64,000 bases of DNA, taken from Azolla caroliniana. Taxonomy: Eukaryota > Polypodiophyta. Below are positions 55,770 through 64,000 of the stretch, piece by piece. Every line of letters starts with the position of its first letter. Position 1 is the stretch's first letter. The translations under genes were made by a program, and so were the position numbers. The notes below the pieces were generated by a model. The model searched no databases. It had not been told where the DNA came from and saw only the letters and a list, made by a program, of their open reading frames with translations. The stretch covers positions 6,510,001 through 6,574,000 of the forward strand of contig JBHGNT010000003.1 in the NCBI GenBank assembly GCA_043228905.1, in the 5' to 3' direction.

Positions 55770-56392
55770 TTTTTTTTTCCAAAAAATCACTACTTCGCAT
55801 TAGTTAGCAAACAAAATTACATCATAGAACTCTCAAAATTCCTCTCAACAGCCCTCACAGTGGCCTTCCCACCAAAGCGGACATAGTCCCCATCTCATTT
55901 TCAGCAAACGTATCCAAACAACTCCAATAACCTAGTTATTTGTACCATAACTATACGATTTTACAACACCTAGACGCTGTTGGAAACTATTGGGGGAAAC
56001 AGCCATCGGGGTGCTTGGTAGTGCCATTGAGGCCCTGATGATGATCTGCCGACCATAGGAGAATTACCCCATTTCAGCAAGAACTTTGATCGAGATCTTT
56101 CAGCTGCATCAAATTCCCCCTTAATTGAGTCGTATCGTCCCCGCAGCCAAGAGACCAACTCAAACCAGATATTTATTAATACCTCACCACTAGGGATCTT
56201 TTGTTGTTGAAAAACAAACTTACAGCGGTTGGTCCAAATGTGCCAAACCGATAAACAAGCCACCATCCTCCATATCTCTTCAAAAAGTTCTGAGTTAGTG
56301 CTAGGTCGAACTCTAGCCCGTTGAAACACCTTGCCACCCTGCACTATAAATCCATGTCCGTGAGGGTTTAACTGTTCAGCCCAACCTTCCCC
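55770..56392 (-). mobile_element. 5'-truncated L1-type LINE (copy L5) inserted at the MITE border
   Basis: TGTTATTTTTAAGTT is duplicated at 55755-55769 and 56393-56407 (15 bp). The poly-A tail reads as T's at 55770-55778 on the plus strand. ORF2 is open from the truncation point at 56392 (EGWAEQLNPHGHGF). The left duplication copy includes the last five bases of the MITE and its TTTTTAAG flank, so the LINE arrived after the MITE. The 3' end, CTAATGCGAAGTAGTG then TTTTTTGGAAAA, resembles copy L3. Confidence 0.92.
55970..56392 (-). pseudogene. LINE ORF2 carboxyl-terminal fragment
   Basis: About 140 codons in one frame: WRMVACLSVWHIWTNRCKFVF, SWLRGRYDSIKG, then WHYQAPRWLFPP near the end. It has no internal stop, the best-preserved copy here, but lacks zinc finger, reverse transcriptase and endonuclease. 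Confidence 0.82.
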
Positions 56393-56461
56393 TGTTATTT
56401 TTAAGTTAGAAGTTGTAGGTTGGAATCTTGTATAGAATATAAAACATCTATCATAATAAAA

Positions 56462-56780
56462 TTTAGGGAAAAGTACCAGGATACCCCTAGAAGTTCGTCT
56501 ATTTACCCAAATGCCCCTGGAAGTTCCAAATTTACCAAACTACCCCTATGTCCAAAAAATTACACTTTATAAAGTAATTATACACTCAAATATTTGGTAA
56601 ATAGGGCTAGTTTGGCTCCATTTCTTCCATCATTGGTAAATAAGGCTTTGTAGATTTGAGTGTATGATTACTTTATAAAGTGTACTTTTTTGGATATAGG
56701 GGTAGTTTGGTAAATTTGGAAATTCAAGGGCATTCTGGTAAATAGACGAACTTCCAGGGGTATCTTGTACTTTTCCCTAA
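56462..56780. mobile_element. Foldback MITE with about 130-bp inverted arms
   Basis: The left arm (56462-56591) and right arm (56654-56780) are reverse complements at roughly 90 percent by eye, starting TTTAGGGAAAAGTAC. The arms repeat AT-ACCCCT-x-GAAGTTC and TTTACC motifs internally. The loop is about 60 bp. No unambiguous target duplication is visible. It is non-coding. Confidence 0.88.
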
Positions 56781-58170
56781 AATTTATCTGATACACATTA
56801 AACACAAAAAGGTGAGCCTCGATACAAATAAAAAATAAGGGTTTGCTCATCATTTGTGAGGGTATTTTTCTAAGCCTAGTCTAGGGGAGACTAAAGAGGT
56901 TAAGGGACAAAGGAAAAGAGATACCCCTCTTTGTAAATTTAGTTTGTAATAAAAATTTGATCAGTGAAGAATGGGTTGGGTTCATATACCAACACGTGTG
57001 TATCTTTGTGACAAACTCAATCCAAACATTTTGCTTCTCAGAAACCCTTGTCATCACCGTCTTACTGATTGCAATTATAACTTGATTAACGAATAATAAA
57101 TTGTTTTCGTCCACATGCACGCCTATGTGTGGGCAATTATACACAACCACATACAATTTGACAATTTAGTTGAATATATTGATGTGATACAAAAAAAAGA
57201 TGGACAAAAAGACAATTATAAATCCCCCAATTGTAATAATATTGGATTCATGGTGGGTTAGACAAGATGATCGACTTCAACAAGATTGGACACCAAAAAG
57301 GGTGCTTATGCTCTCTTCACCCTTTACAACCTCCAAGCACGTCGTGTTGAATGCAATATATTGTAACCTCTTTTAGCCCAACTGAAATCCCAAAAGAAGA
57401 AGAAGAAGATGAAAGATGATAATGATCAAGTAAAAAAAAAGGAACCCATATTGGAAACTTCTACATTGTCTCTAAATCCGGAGAGAGAAAGAAAAAACCA
57501 TAAAAAATAGGCCCCCCTAAGAAAAAAGAAAAGAAAAGGATCTCCTCCTTTGGTAGTGGCTTCAAACTTTCAAGTGTTTTTCCACTTTTTTCCTAACTTA
57601 ACATTTTCTATTGTAAATGGTTCAATGTATCGGGTCACTATTGGAGTCATGACTTCCCCGAAAAAGTGACTCATTGACATTCTTTTTGGTTCCCAAGGAG
57701 ATTCAAATGTTCATAACCCTTAGGATTTTGTTAGCCATACACACTTCAACAAGTCGAGCTAGTGCTTTGTTATCGTGAAATCCTTCCTTTTTGATAGCCA
57801 TACACTTTAACAAAGTAAACTAGTGATTACACTCTTATTGCAAACTAATATGCATTGCTTCTCGACAAACACACATTGCCGGTTTCTTTACCCTTCCCCG
57901 ATACATATATGTACATACATACATACATTATATATATATGTATATATATTAAAGTCATAAATATGATTGATTTCTGTTTTTTTTCTTGTTGCACCACACA
58001 ATCACATCGCCACAATGTTCATGTTAAGAATTTTGTCGACTTACAAATTCCGTATACATACATACATATAGCATTTATTGTACTTCAGGTCTCGTTGTCC
58101 AAAACAAAGCCAAACAAATTCTAATGGTTGAAATTAAAGGTCTCGTGGGAGTCGAACGTATGCGCATGGT
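56781..58170. other. Intergenic, no gene seen
   Basis: No gene recognised. Small ACAT/ATAT runs lie near 57903-57950. Confidence 0.45.
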
Positions 58171-58417
58171 TTGGGCGGAAGGGTTTTTAGTCTAGGGGGC
58201 CGGGATAGCTTCCATTTTATCGGCTCTCTCTCTCTCTGTCTCTGGTCGGAATTCGTTAGTATTTATGGTCGACCAGGGCATCCATCCGCATATCGAGTCT
58301 CTCTCTACTTGGAATTCGTGTTTTTAGGGCCGATTCACACAGGAGCGAGTGGGTGTCCTGCACGACATTGGGGTGTTAGTTCACACACGCTCCTCCGCAC
58401 TCACCATCGGCACGACA

Positions 58418-58870
58418 CTCTCCGGAAACACATAGATGGCGGGGACTCAAGCCGACCCGGAGACCCAACCCATGAAATTGGGGTCGGTTCACACATGCTT
58501 TGCACGGAACTCTCCGGAAACACGCAGATGGCGGGGACTCGAGGCGACCGGAGACCCGACCCACGAAATTGGGGTCGGTTCACACACGCTCTGCACGGAA
58601 CTCTCCGGAAACACGCAGATGGCGGGGACTCGAGGCGACCCGAGACCCGACCCACGAAATTGGGGTCGGTTCACACACGCTCTGCACGGAACTCTCCGGA
58701 AACACACAGATGGCGGGGACTCGAGGCGACCCGAGACCCGACCCACGAAATTGGGGTTGGTTCACACACGCTCTGCACGGAACTGTCCGGAAACACACAG
58801 ATGGCGGGGACTCGAGGCGACCCGAGACCCGACCCACTGTCGTGCCGGCACGGAAATCTCCGGAAAGACA
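58418..58870. repeat. GC-rich 91-bp minisatellite, about five copies
   Basis: Unit starts (CTCTCCGGAAACAC, then AGATGGCGGGGACT) lie at 58418, 58510, 58601, 58692 and 58783, with a partial sixth at about 58856. It is far richer in G+C and CpG than the rest of the window. Because 91 is one more than a multiple of three, all forward frames stay open and predict overlapping repetitive proteins, which I reject as genes. It lies about 300-750 bp upstream of the serine acetyltransferase leader. Confidence 0.95.
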
Positions 58871-58898
58871 CAGGGGGCACTCCCGCCTCTCTCTTTTT

Positions 58899-59165
58899 TT
58901 TTTTTTTTTTTGTTCTTGTTTTTTAAAGTTTTGGGTTTTTGAAGTAGAAGAAGAATAAAGACATAAAAAAGCTACACACACACACACACACACACACACA
59001 CTTCCCTCTCATTCTCTTCTTCTTCTTCTTCTTCTTCATCTTCTCTGTCTGCAGCCCACTCATTTTTCATCACTCAATCATTTGAGTCTCTCTTATTGTT
59101 CCTTTTGATTGATTGATTGATTGACTGACTGACTGATTGATTGATTGATTGATTGATTGATTGCA
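58899..59165. repeat. Cluster of simple repeats
   Basis: T run (58889-58909), CA run (58976-59000), CTT run (59020-59036) and a GATT/GACT tetranucleotide array (about 59108-59162). Confidence 0.9.
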
Positions 59166-59180
59166 GAATAGTATGCGAAT

Positions 59181-59291
59181 ATGATTTCTTCCTTTTGTGC
59201 CCCGCCATCGCCATCGCCATCGCCACTACCGTCGCTTCCTCTCCTTCTCTTCCCTGCTTCTTCTCAACCATTCCTCTCTTCCAACTGGTGA
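59181..59291 (+). other. Upstream ORF in the probable leader of the serine acetyltransferase gene
   Basis: ATG at 59181 opens a 36-codon frame rich in Pro, Ser and Leu, with a CCATCG hexamer run, ending TGG TGA at 59286-59291. A donor GTGAGT at 59288 could join it to the acceptor at 61079/61080; the spliced frame also ends TGG TGA. Another GTGAGT donor is at 59451. A shorter ATG-x-x-TGA frame sits at 59173. A CT run (59291-59322) follows. The leader assignment is inferred from splice signals only. Confidence 0.4.
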
Positions 59292-59294
59292 GTG

Positions 59295-59326
<32 letters not shown>

Positions 59327-59884
59327 CCTTAACTTTTCTTTCTGATCGTTCTTCTCTCCTCGGCCTCGCCTTTCCATAGCCTCCTCCTCCTCCTCCTCCC
59401 CCATACTGGGTTTGAGGTGGGAGGGAGAAGGATTCTCTACCTTCAAACTCGTGAGTACTCTCTTCGCCTCTCTCTTTCTGATTGTCCGTGAGATTTCCCT
59501 CAAGAACGCTTCTCACATATTCTCTGTGAATCCTAATGCTTAAAAGCCATTCAAATGGAGTTCTTTGCCAGACATTGCTTATACATGATCCATGTCACTC
59601 TTGTGCTTTGAAAATCCATTGAAATTGAGATTTTGGTAAGACATTGCTCACAGGCTTTCAGCACGGAAAACTTTGTAACTTGTGACTAAACCTGGAACAC
59701 CATGGGAAAGAAGTGTTGTTGGTTAGGATATTCTTAATCTTGTCAAAAAACCTTTCGGTTTGGAAAACCTGTCACTGCTGAAAGTAGGCATTGAAGGAAG
59801 ATGTTTCCTGTTGTTTCCTGCAAAAAAAATTCTCAAATGCTTTTCAGTTTGGGAAAACTTGTCCGTATAACTGCTATGGCTACG

Positions 59885-60018
59885 GATATCTCAGTGAGTC
59901 ATAGTCGCTGCTTTCTTACTTACCTAATAGGGGATTTTACAGGACGTTTCAGATATCTCAGTGAGTCATAGTTACTGCTTTCTTACTTACTTAATAGGGG
60001 ATTTTACAGGACGTTTCT
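59885..60018. repeat. 67-bp tandem duplication
   Basis: Copies at 59885-59951 and 59952-60018 begin GATATCTCAGTGAGTCATAG and differ at two or three sites. It lies in the probable leader intron of the serine acetyltransferase gene. Confidence 0.93.
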
Positions 60019-61079
60019 GTAAACTTTCTTTCATTATGGGAACTTGTCAAGTTGTTATAATGCTTATGACTGTGTCTATTGAAGAGTCCAAAGAAAAGGG
60101 GAAGTGTCCATAGAATGCCTTGAAGCCATATGGGCGCATAGTTGAGATACCAGATTGATGCAGTCCACTTTGAGTAGGTGCAGTGATGCACATGTGAATA
60201 TTAGCGATGAGATAAACTAAGATAATAGAATTTATGATCGTAGTTTTATTACAGATATTGATGAATCTAGGATTCCAAATAAACCAAAGTTATATGTAGA
60301 TATCTCATGTTAATTAATGTAAACCTTCTACTTTGCTTACCCCTCAGATGAGCCCTTATTTAATGTAGTTTTGCACAAACCTTTGCATTTCAATACACAT
60401 ATTTTTAGTTTGTAAATATGGTTTAATTATTATGCCTCTTTTATTTTTCTATCTCATCCGCTAACTAATGTATGTATGGTTTAGTCAATGCATTCGCTGT
60501 ATCCATAAGATTTTTGATATGTTATGTTACTCAGTGCCATGTTACGTCCAACCTGTCCATATGTATATTAAACAGCGATATGTACTGGTTAATTGTCTAT
60601 GTGTGTCTTTAAATGGCGGTATGTTTTGGTTAATTATTTATATTTTCTGTTCATCTCCCGTAGTTTTTACAATCTAATTTGAGATGAGAGAATGTCTGTT
60701 TTCATTTCTAGGAAAATTTCTATATATTATTTAATCAATGAGGGAATAATCAAAAGAAAAACAAGGCCGTTATCATGCACAACAAAAGCTGCCTCTATAC
60801 TGCAAAATTTGCCACAATATTTATGCTGTATTAGGGCTTGAACGAAATGATTACACAGCATATCACAGAAAGAACTCTGCCTTGAAAATAATAAGGAACG
60901 AAAAGATTACAATTTTCAATGGAGTGTATTAAGGCAAATTCCCGTATTGCAATATATGCATCACAAATTTATTTACAAAGCTAGCTTTTGGGTTTTCCAA
61001 TTTTGTGAGTATTTATGCTATTCTAAGATAGTTTGAAAAAGTTGTATCTTGAATCCAAAACATGCTACCAATGATGCAG
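60019..61079 (+). other. Probable leader intron of the serine acetyltransferase gene
   Basis: No separate gene is seen. It ends in ATGATGCAG at 61079, a good acceptor placed 17 bases before the start codon. Confidence 0.45.
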
Positions 61080-61096
61080 GTGACTTGAAGAGCTAA

Positions 61097-62118
61097 ATGG
61101 CACTCTTTACTCCATATATGAAGAATGCCCCCATATATGGCTCTTTATCAACCCACTCTCCAGACGTGAATTATTTGAAGCACTCATCAAGCTTGGCTTT
61201 GAATAGAAAGAGGAGGTTGATGCATTTTTGTGCAACATCACACCAGGCCAACCACCCTCCCGTCCAGACTAACAGGATAATACAAGTAATACTCTTCTCA
61301 GATTTTCTCTGTTTATTACATATTTCTTGTGCATATAATCAGTAGATCGGCGAGTGATGACACAGTAATAGTGGAATAGTATTAGGTAAAAGCCCCCAAA
61401 AATACCCCCAAGCAATTCTTCATTTCCCAAATGGCCCTGAGTTTTCATTATACACCCAAATAGCCTTGGGCAACCCCTGAGAGAGAGAAAAGGGGATGAA
61501 TTGACCATATAAGTAAAAAGCTCATATAATTACGTTTTCAAGGGTTGAACAGGAGAATTTGTTAATAAAAAAACTTATGAGGGATATTGTGGAGTTTCCC
61601 CTGCAATTTATGTCAAAGTTGAAATACATACACATGGAAGTACTGCATAAACAAGACAGCAGTCAAGGAGAAATCATAGCCTTTACTTAATGGTGCATTG
61701 ATAATGAAGATAGAACCAAGAATTTTGGGACTCGTAATCTGATTTAGAATATTCTTCCAACATGTATGTTCAGAGCATTGAATTGATCCCAGATTGGAAA
61801 AAAAGTCCATTGTCGCATCTCTCATTTTCGTTTTTCTGAATTGGCTCCTGAAGCAAGGTCTTAAACCATCTTTCTTTCTTTCTTCCTTTCTTTTAGGTGA
61901 GAGATTACGTGTGGGAGCAACTACGTAGAGAAGCATTGGATCAATCTGAAAGTGAACCTTACCTTGCAAGCTACTTTTATGCAACTATCCTTGCACATCC
62001 ATCATTGGAACGCTCGTTGGCTTTTCATCTTGCAAACAAACTAGCAAATGCAACACTCCTCAGTACACAACTGTTTACACTGTTTTGGGAAACATTAATG
62101 GAGGATGTAGAAATCCAG
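61097..62118 (+). CDS. SERAT: Serine acetyltransferase, organellar SERAT3-like, 5' part only
   Basis: The enzyme makes O-acetylserine from serine and acetyl-CoA, the carbon skeleton for cysteine. Exons 61097-61285 and 61897-62118 join in phase (CAA/GTG) to 137 codons, with donor GTGAAC at 62119. TAA directly before the ATG (61094-61096) fixes the start. Residues 1-63 are rich in Ser, Asn, His and basic residues without acidic clusters, a plausible plastid or mitochondrial transit peptide. Residues 64-137 form the amino-terminal SATase domain: VWEQLRREA, EPYLASYFYATILAHPSLE, LAFHLANKLANATLLSTQLF. The wording ASY-x-Y-x-T-I-L-x-H-x-SLER-S fits the SERAT3 group better than the SERAT1/2 groups. 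The catalytic left-handed beta-helix must lie beyond 64000. Confidence 0.82.
61381..61609. mobile_element. Decayed foldback MITE in the first coding intron
   Basis: The left part (GGTAAAAG, ATACCCCCAAG, CCCAAATGGCCCTGAG) and the reverse complement of the right part (AGGGGAAAC, ATATCCCTCAT, AAGTT) resemble the arms of the element at 56462-56780. It is too diverged to set borders. Confidence 0.45.
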
Positions 62119-63140
62119 GTGAACAGAAGTTAATGGGTACAGGTTTAAGATTTCATTTTTTGCTCGTTAAATCACTCTGCAGTACTCTCTACAAATATTT
62201 ATATATAGGTATACTACACTCAGACTCTGCAGGGCAAGGGTTTTAGTCTTTTTCTGTACTACTGATACATAAAACAAAAACCCCAGCTTGTATAATATCT
62301 AGTGAATGCAGAAATTACACTAGACCTAGAGCAAAACACATGTCTCATTATGTTCTAGTTAACTAATGAGAGATGTATTTTTCTATACCTCTAGTGCAAA
62401 ACATCTCTCATTATGTGCATTTGCAAGATGAGAACAAGAAGTAGGCAAACACATGCACAGAGGAAATACTCATGTAGGATAAATTGAAGAGGAAATACTC
62501 ATATAGAATATTCATCAGGAATTAATCGAATCTCATTCAGAGACTGTCTGTGGGTTTTGTTGAAGTTTTCATTTCATTTGTTTTCTGTCCGGATGACCAA
62601 GCAACATGGTATGACTAACTTTTCGTCCTTGAAGCACGACAATGCGTTTTAATTTGCAGAAGAATAATGATGATATGGGATAGATTCATGATGTATATAT
62701 CTAGAAGGAAAAGTTGCACTGATTCTGAACTGCTGAGGATTATGGTCTTAGTTATCTTGAATAGAGGGCCTCAAGGATTTCATATGCTTGTGTTTCCTTA
62801 ATGAGGAGATAGTCAACACAAACTCAAATTGATTGAAAGATATTACTGTCCACATGATCCATTACGGAGTGGTCTTGAGATTTTACTCTCAGTGACTCAT
62901 TAAAGTTTCAAGTTTTCATACATTTTCCATTTTCCACCGGATGTTTAAAATCCGTCCTTTGCATTTGGCTCATTGCGCAAATGTCCAGATGACGATTTCT
63001 GTAATTGAGCAGAGCATCATGTTCCTATACAGGGTACATTCTTGAACGTTCTCACTAACCAAATTTAGGTTTAAGATAACTCCTGTTAACTTCTGCAGCC
63101 TACTTCTAGAGTTTTCTGCTAACCTTTAGTTTCTTCTATC
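62119..63140 (+). other. Intronic (inferred), no exon found
   Basis: After the donor at 62119 I found no continuation of the acetyltransferase frame and no other gene, so this is taken as a long intron. Confidence 0.45.
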
Positions 63141-63583
63141 TCTAGGAGTAACTTAACTTAAGTTAACTTGTGTAGACTAACTATAGTTATGTTCTAACCT
63201 TAGTTGAGCACACTAACTATAGTCAAATCTTTCTAATCCAATCATTGCATGAGAAACTGGTATCCATATTATTGCATGATTATATCCTTCTGACCCAATT
63301 GTAGTTGAAGCACCTGGGGGACCATGTTGGCGCACCTTACTTCATTGGGATAACAAGAGTGTCTAGGGGTAACTTAACTTTAGTTAACTTGTGTAGATTA
63401 ACTGTAATTATGTTCTTACCTTCGTTGTGCACACTAACTAGAGTCAAATCTTTCTAATCCAATCATTGCATGAGAAATTGGGATCCATATTAGTGCCTGA
63501 TTATATCCTTCTGACCCAATTGTATTTGTAGCAGCTGGGGGACCATGTTGGTGTACCTTACTTCATTGGGATAACATGAATGT
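63141..63583. repeat. 221-bp tandem duplication in the inferred intron
   Basis: Copies start TCTAGGAGTAACTTAACTT (63141) and TCTAGGGGTAACTTAACTT (63362). They share CAAATCTTTCTAATCCAATC, CCTTCTGACCCAATTGTA and GGGGGACCATGTTGG. Identity is about 90 percent by eye. Confidence 0.92.
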
Positions 63584-64000
63584 CGAGTAAGCACGATTGT
63601 TTTACATGGATCTAGGCCATTAAAGACCTGCTATGGGGAGAGGTTATGCTTGTGCACACTACGAACGGTCCATGGTCTTCAATGTAGTGCCATGCTGTTG
63701 GAGTTTGTGTGTACATCATGATCTGATCGATGTATTGGACAAGTCTGCTGGATACCTGCCCAGGGAAGAAGTTGCGTGCACAAGGTTAAGTGACCTCAGG
63801 GTCATTATCCTTGGCTAGGGGTTCCATTTGGCACCCTTGCTATGCATATAAGGCTATGGTTGGGAGATTCATGACATTTATCAGAGCTAGATGTTATCAA
63901 TGGGTTGGTATTGCCGCGAGTTGTTTTCCAATGTCTGCATCATATGGTCTACCTCATCTTGCCTACTATATGTTGGTGTCCATAATGCTTAATTCCGTTG
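63584..64000. other. Window end, no gene assigned
   Basis: A 61-codon open frame at 63633-63818 resembles nothing known. It does not look like the next acetyltransferase exon. Confidence 0.4.

Noticed and set aside
58160-58960. Horizontally transferred GC-rich island
   Set aside because: The base composition is explained by the minisatellite alone; no foreign gene is present.
58171-58999. Long overlapping open frames in all forward and some reverse frames
   Set aside because: A 91-bp GC-rich repeat without stops explains all of them; no domain, and the frames rotate through the same DNA.
63633-63818. Next exon of the serine acetyltransferase
   Set aside because: The translation lacks the expected domain continuation (conserved arginine/aspartate-rich segment and hexapeptide repeats) and matches nothing.

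Overview
The window is nuclear DNA of a land plant. It is AT-rich and gene-poor, with spliced genes of short exons and long introns, a PLS-class pentatricopeptide-repeat (PPR) gene, plant-type L1 LINEs with a zf-RVT-like carboxyl end, and a Ty3/gypsy chromovirus. Several PPR remnants read like fern PPR proteins, so a homosporous fern is my best guess. That guess rests on recollection and not on a search.

Four genes are supported. (1) A complete ten-exon orthologue of the Arabidopsis kinase-like protein RUNKEL lies on the minus strand (30075 to 21077) and gives a 1,383-residue product with every junction in phase. (2) An intronless seven-transmembrane protein lies on the minus strand (39157-37913). 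(3) An intronless 885-residue PLS-class PPR protein lies on the minus strand (51193-48536). (4) The 5' part of a serine acetyltransferase of the organellar SERAT3-like type lies on the plus strand (leader from about 59.2 kb, coding exons 61097-61285 and 61897-62118) and runs off the right edge. These genes share no pathway or operon; they are ordinary neighbours in a repeat-rich region.

Most of the rest is mobile or repetitive DNA. A young 3.58-kb chromovirus (8160-11741) has 353/354-bp LTRs and a 5-bp target-site duplication. It has lost protease, reverse transcriptase and most of RNase H. Older chromovirus debris surrounds it (gag relic near 6.2 kb, LTR-like piece near 7.6 kb, chromodomain relic near 12.3 kb), and an integrase relic lies near 54.8 kb. 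A solo LTR sits at 32491-32843. A GGTTCGGTT-rich MITE occurs twice (4593-5060 and 55401-55759); the second copy has 24-bp terminal inverted repeats and an 8-bp target duplication as in hAT elements. A foldback MITE occurs at 56462-56780, with a decayed relative inside the serine acetyltransferase intron. tRNA-like SINE heads are scattered, and there are many tandem duplications and minisatellites.

The most interesting signal is a group of LINE-tailed retroposed units. Six insertions (1234-1935, 2273-3106, 44564-45301, 45798-46906, 52056-54001, 55770-56392) have target-site duplications of 11-17 bp and A-rich tails, and most share a short 3'-terminal motif. Three of them carry host-gene debris just upstream of that tail: two carry PPR fragments, and one carries a permuted, partly duplicated sugar-transporter fragment behind a roughly 145-bp minisatellite. 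This suggests a LINE family whose long 3' region repeatedly picks up host exons and minisatellite DNA.
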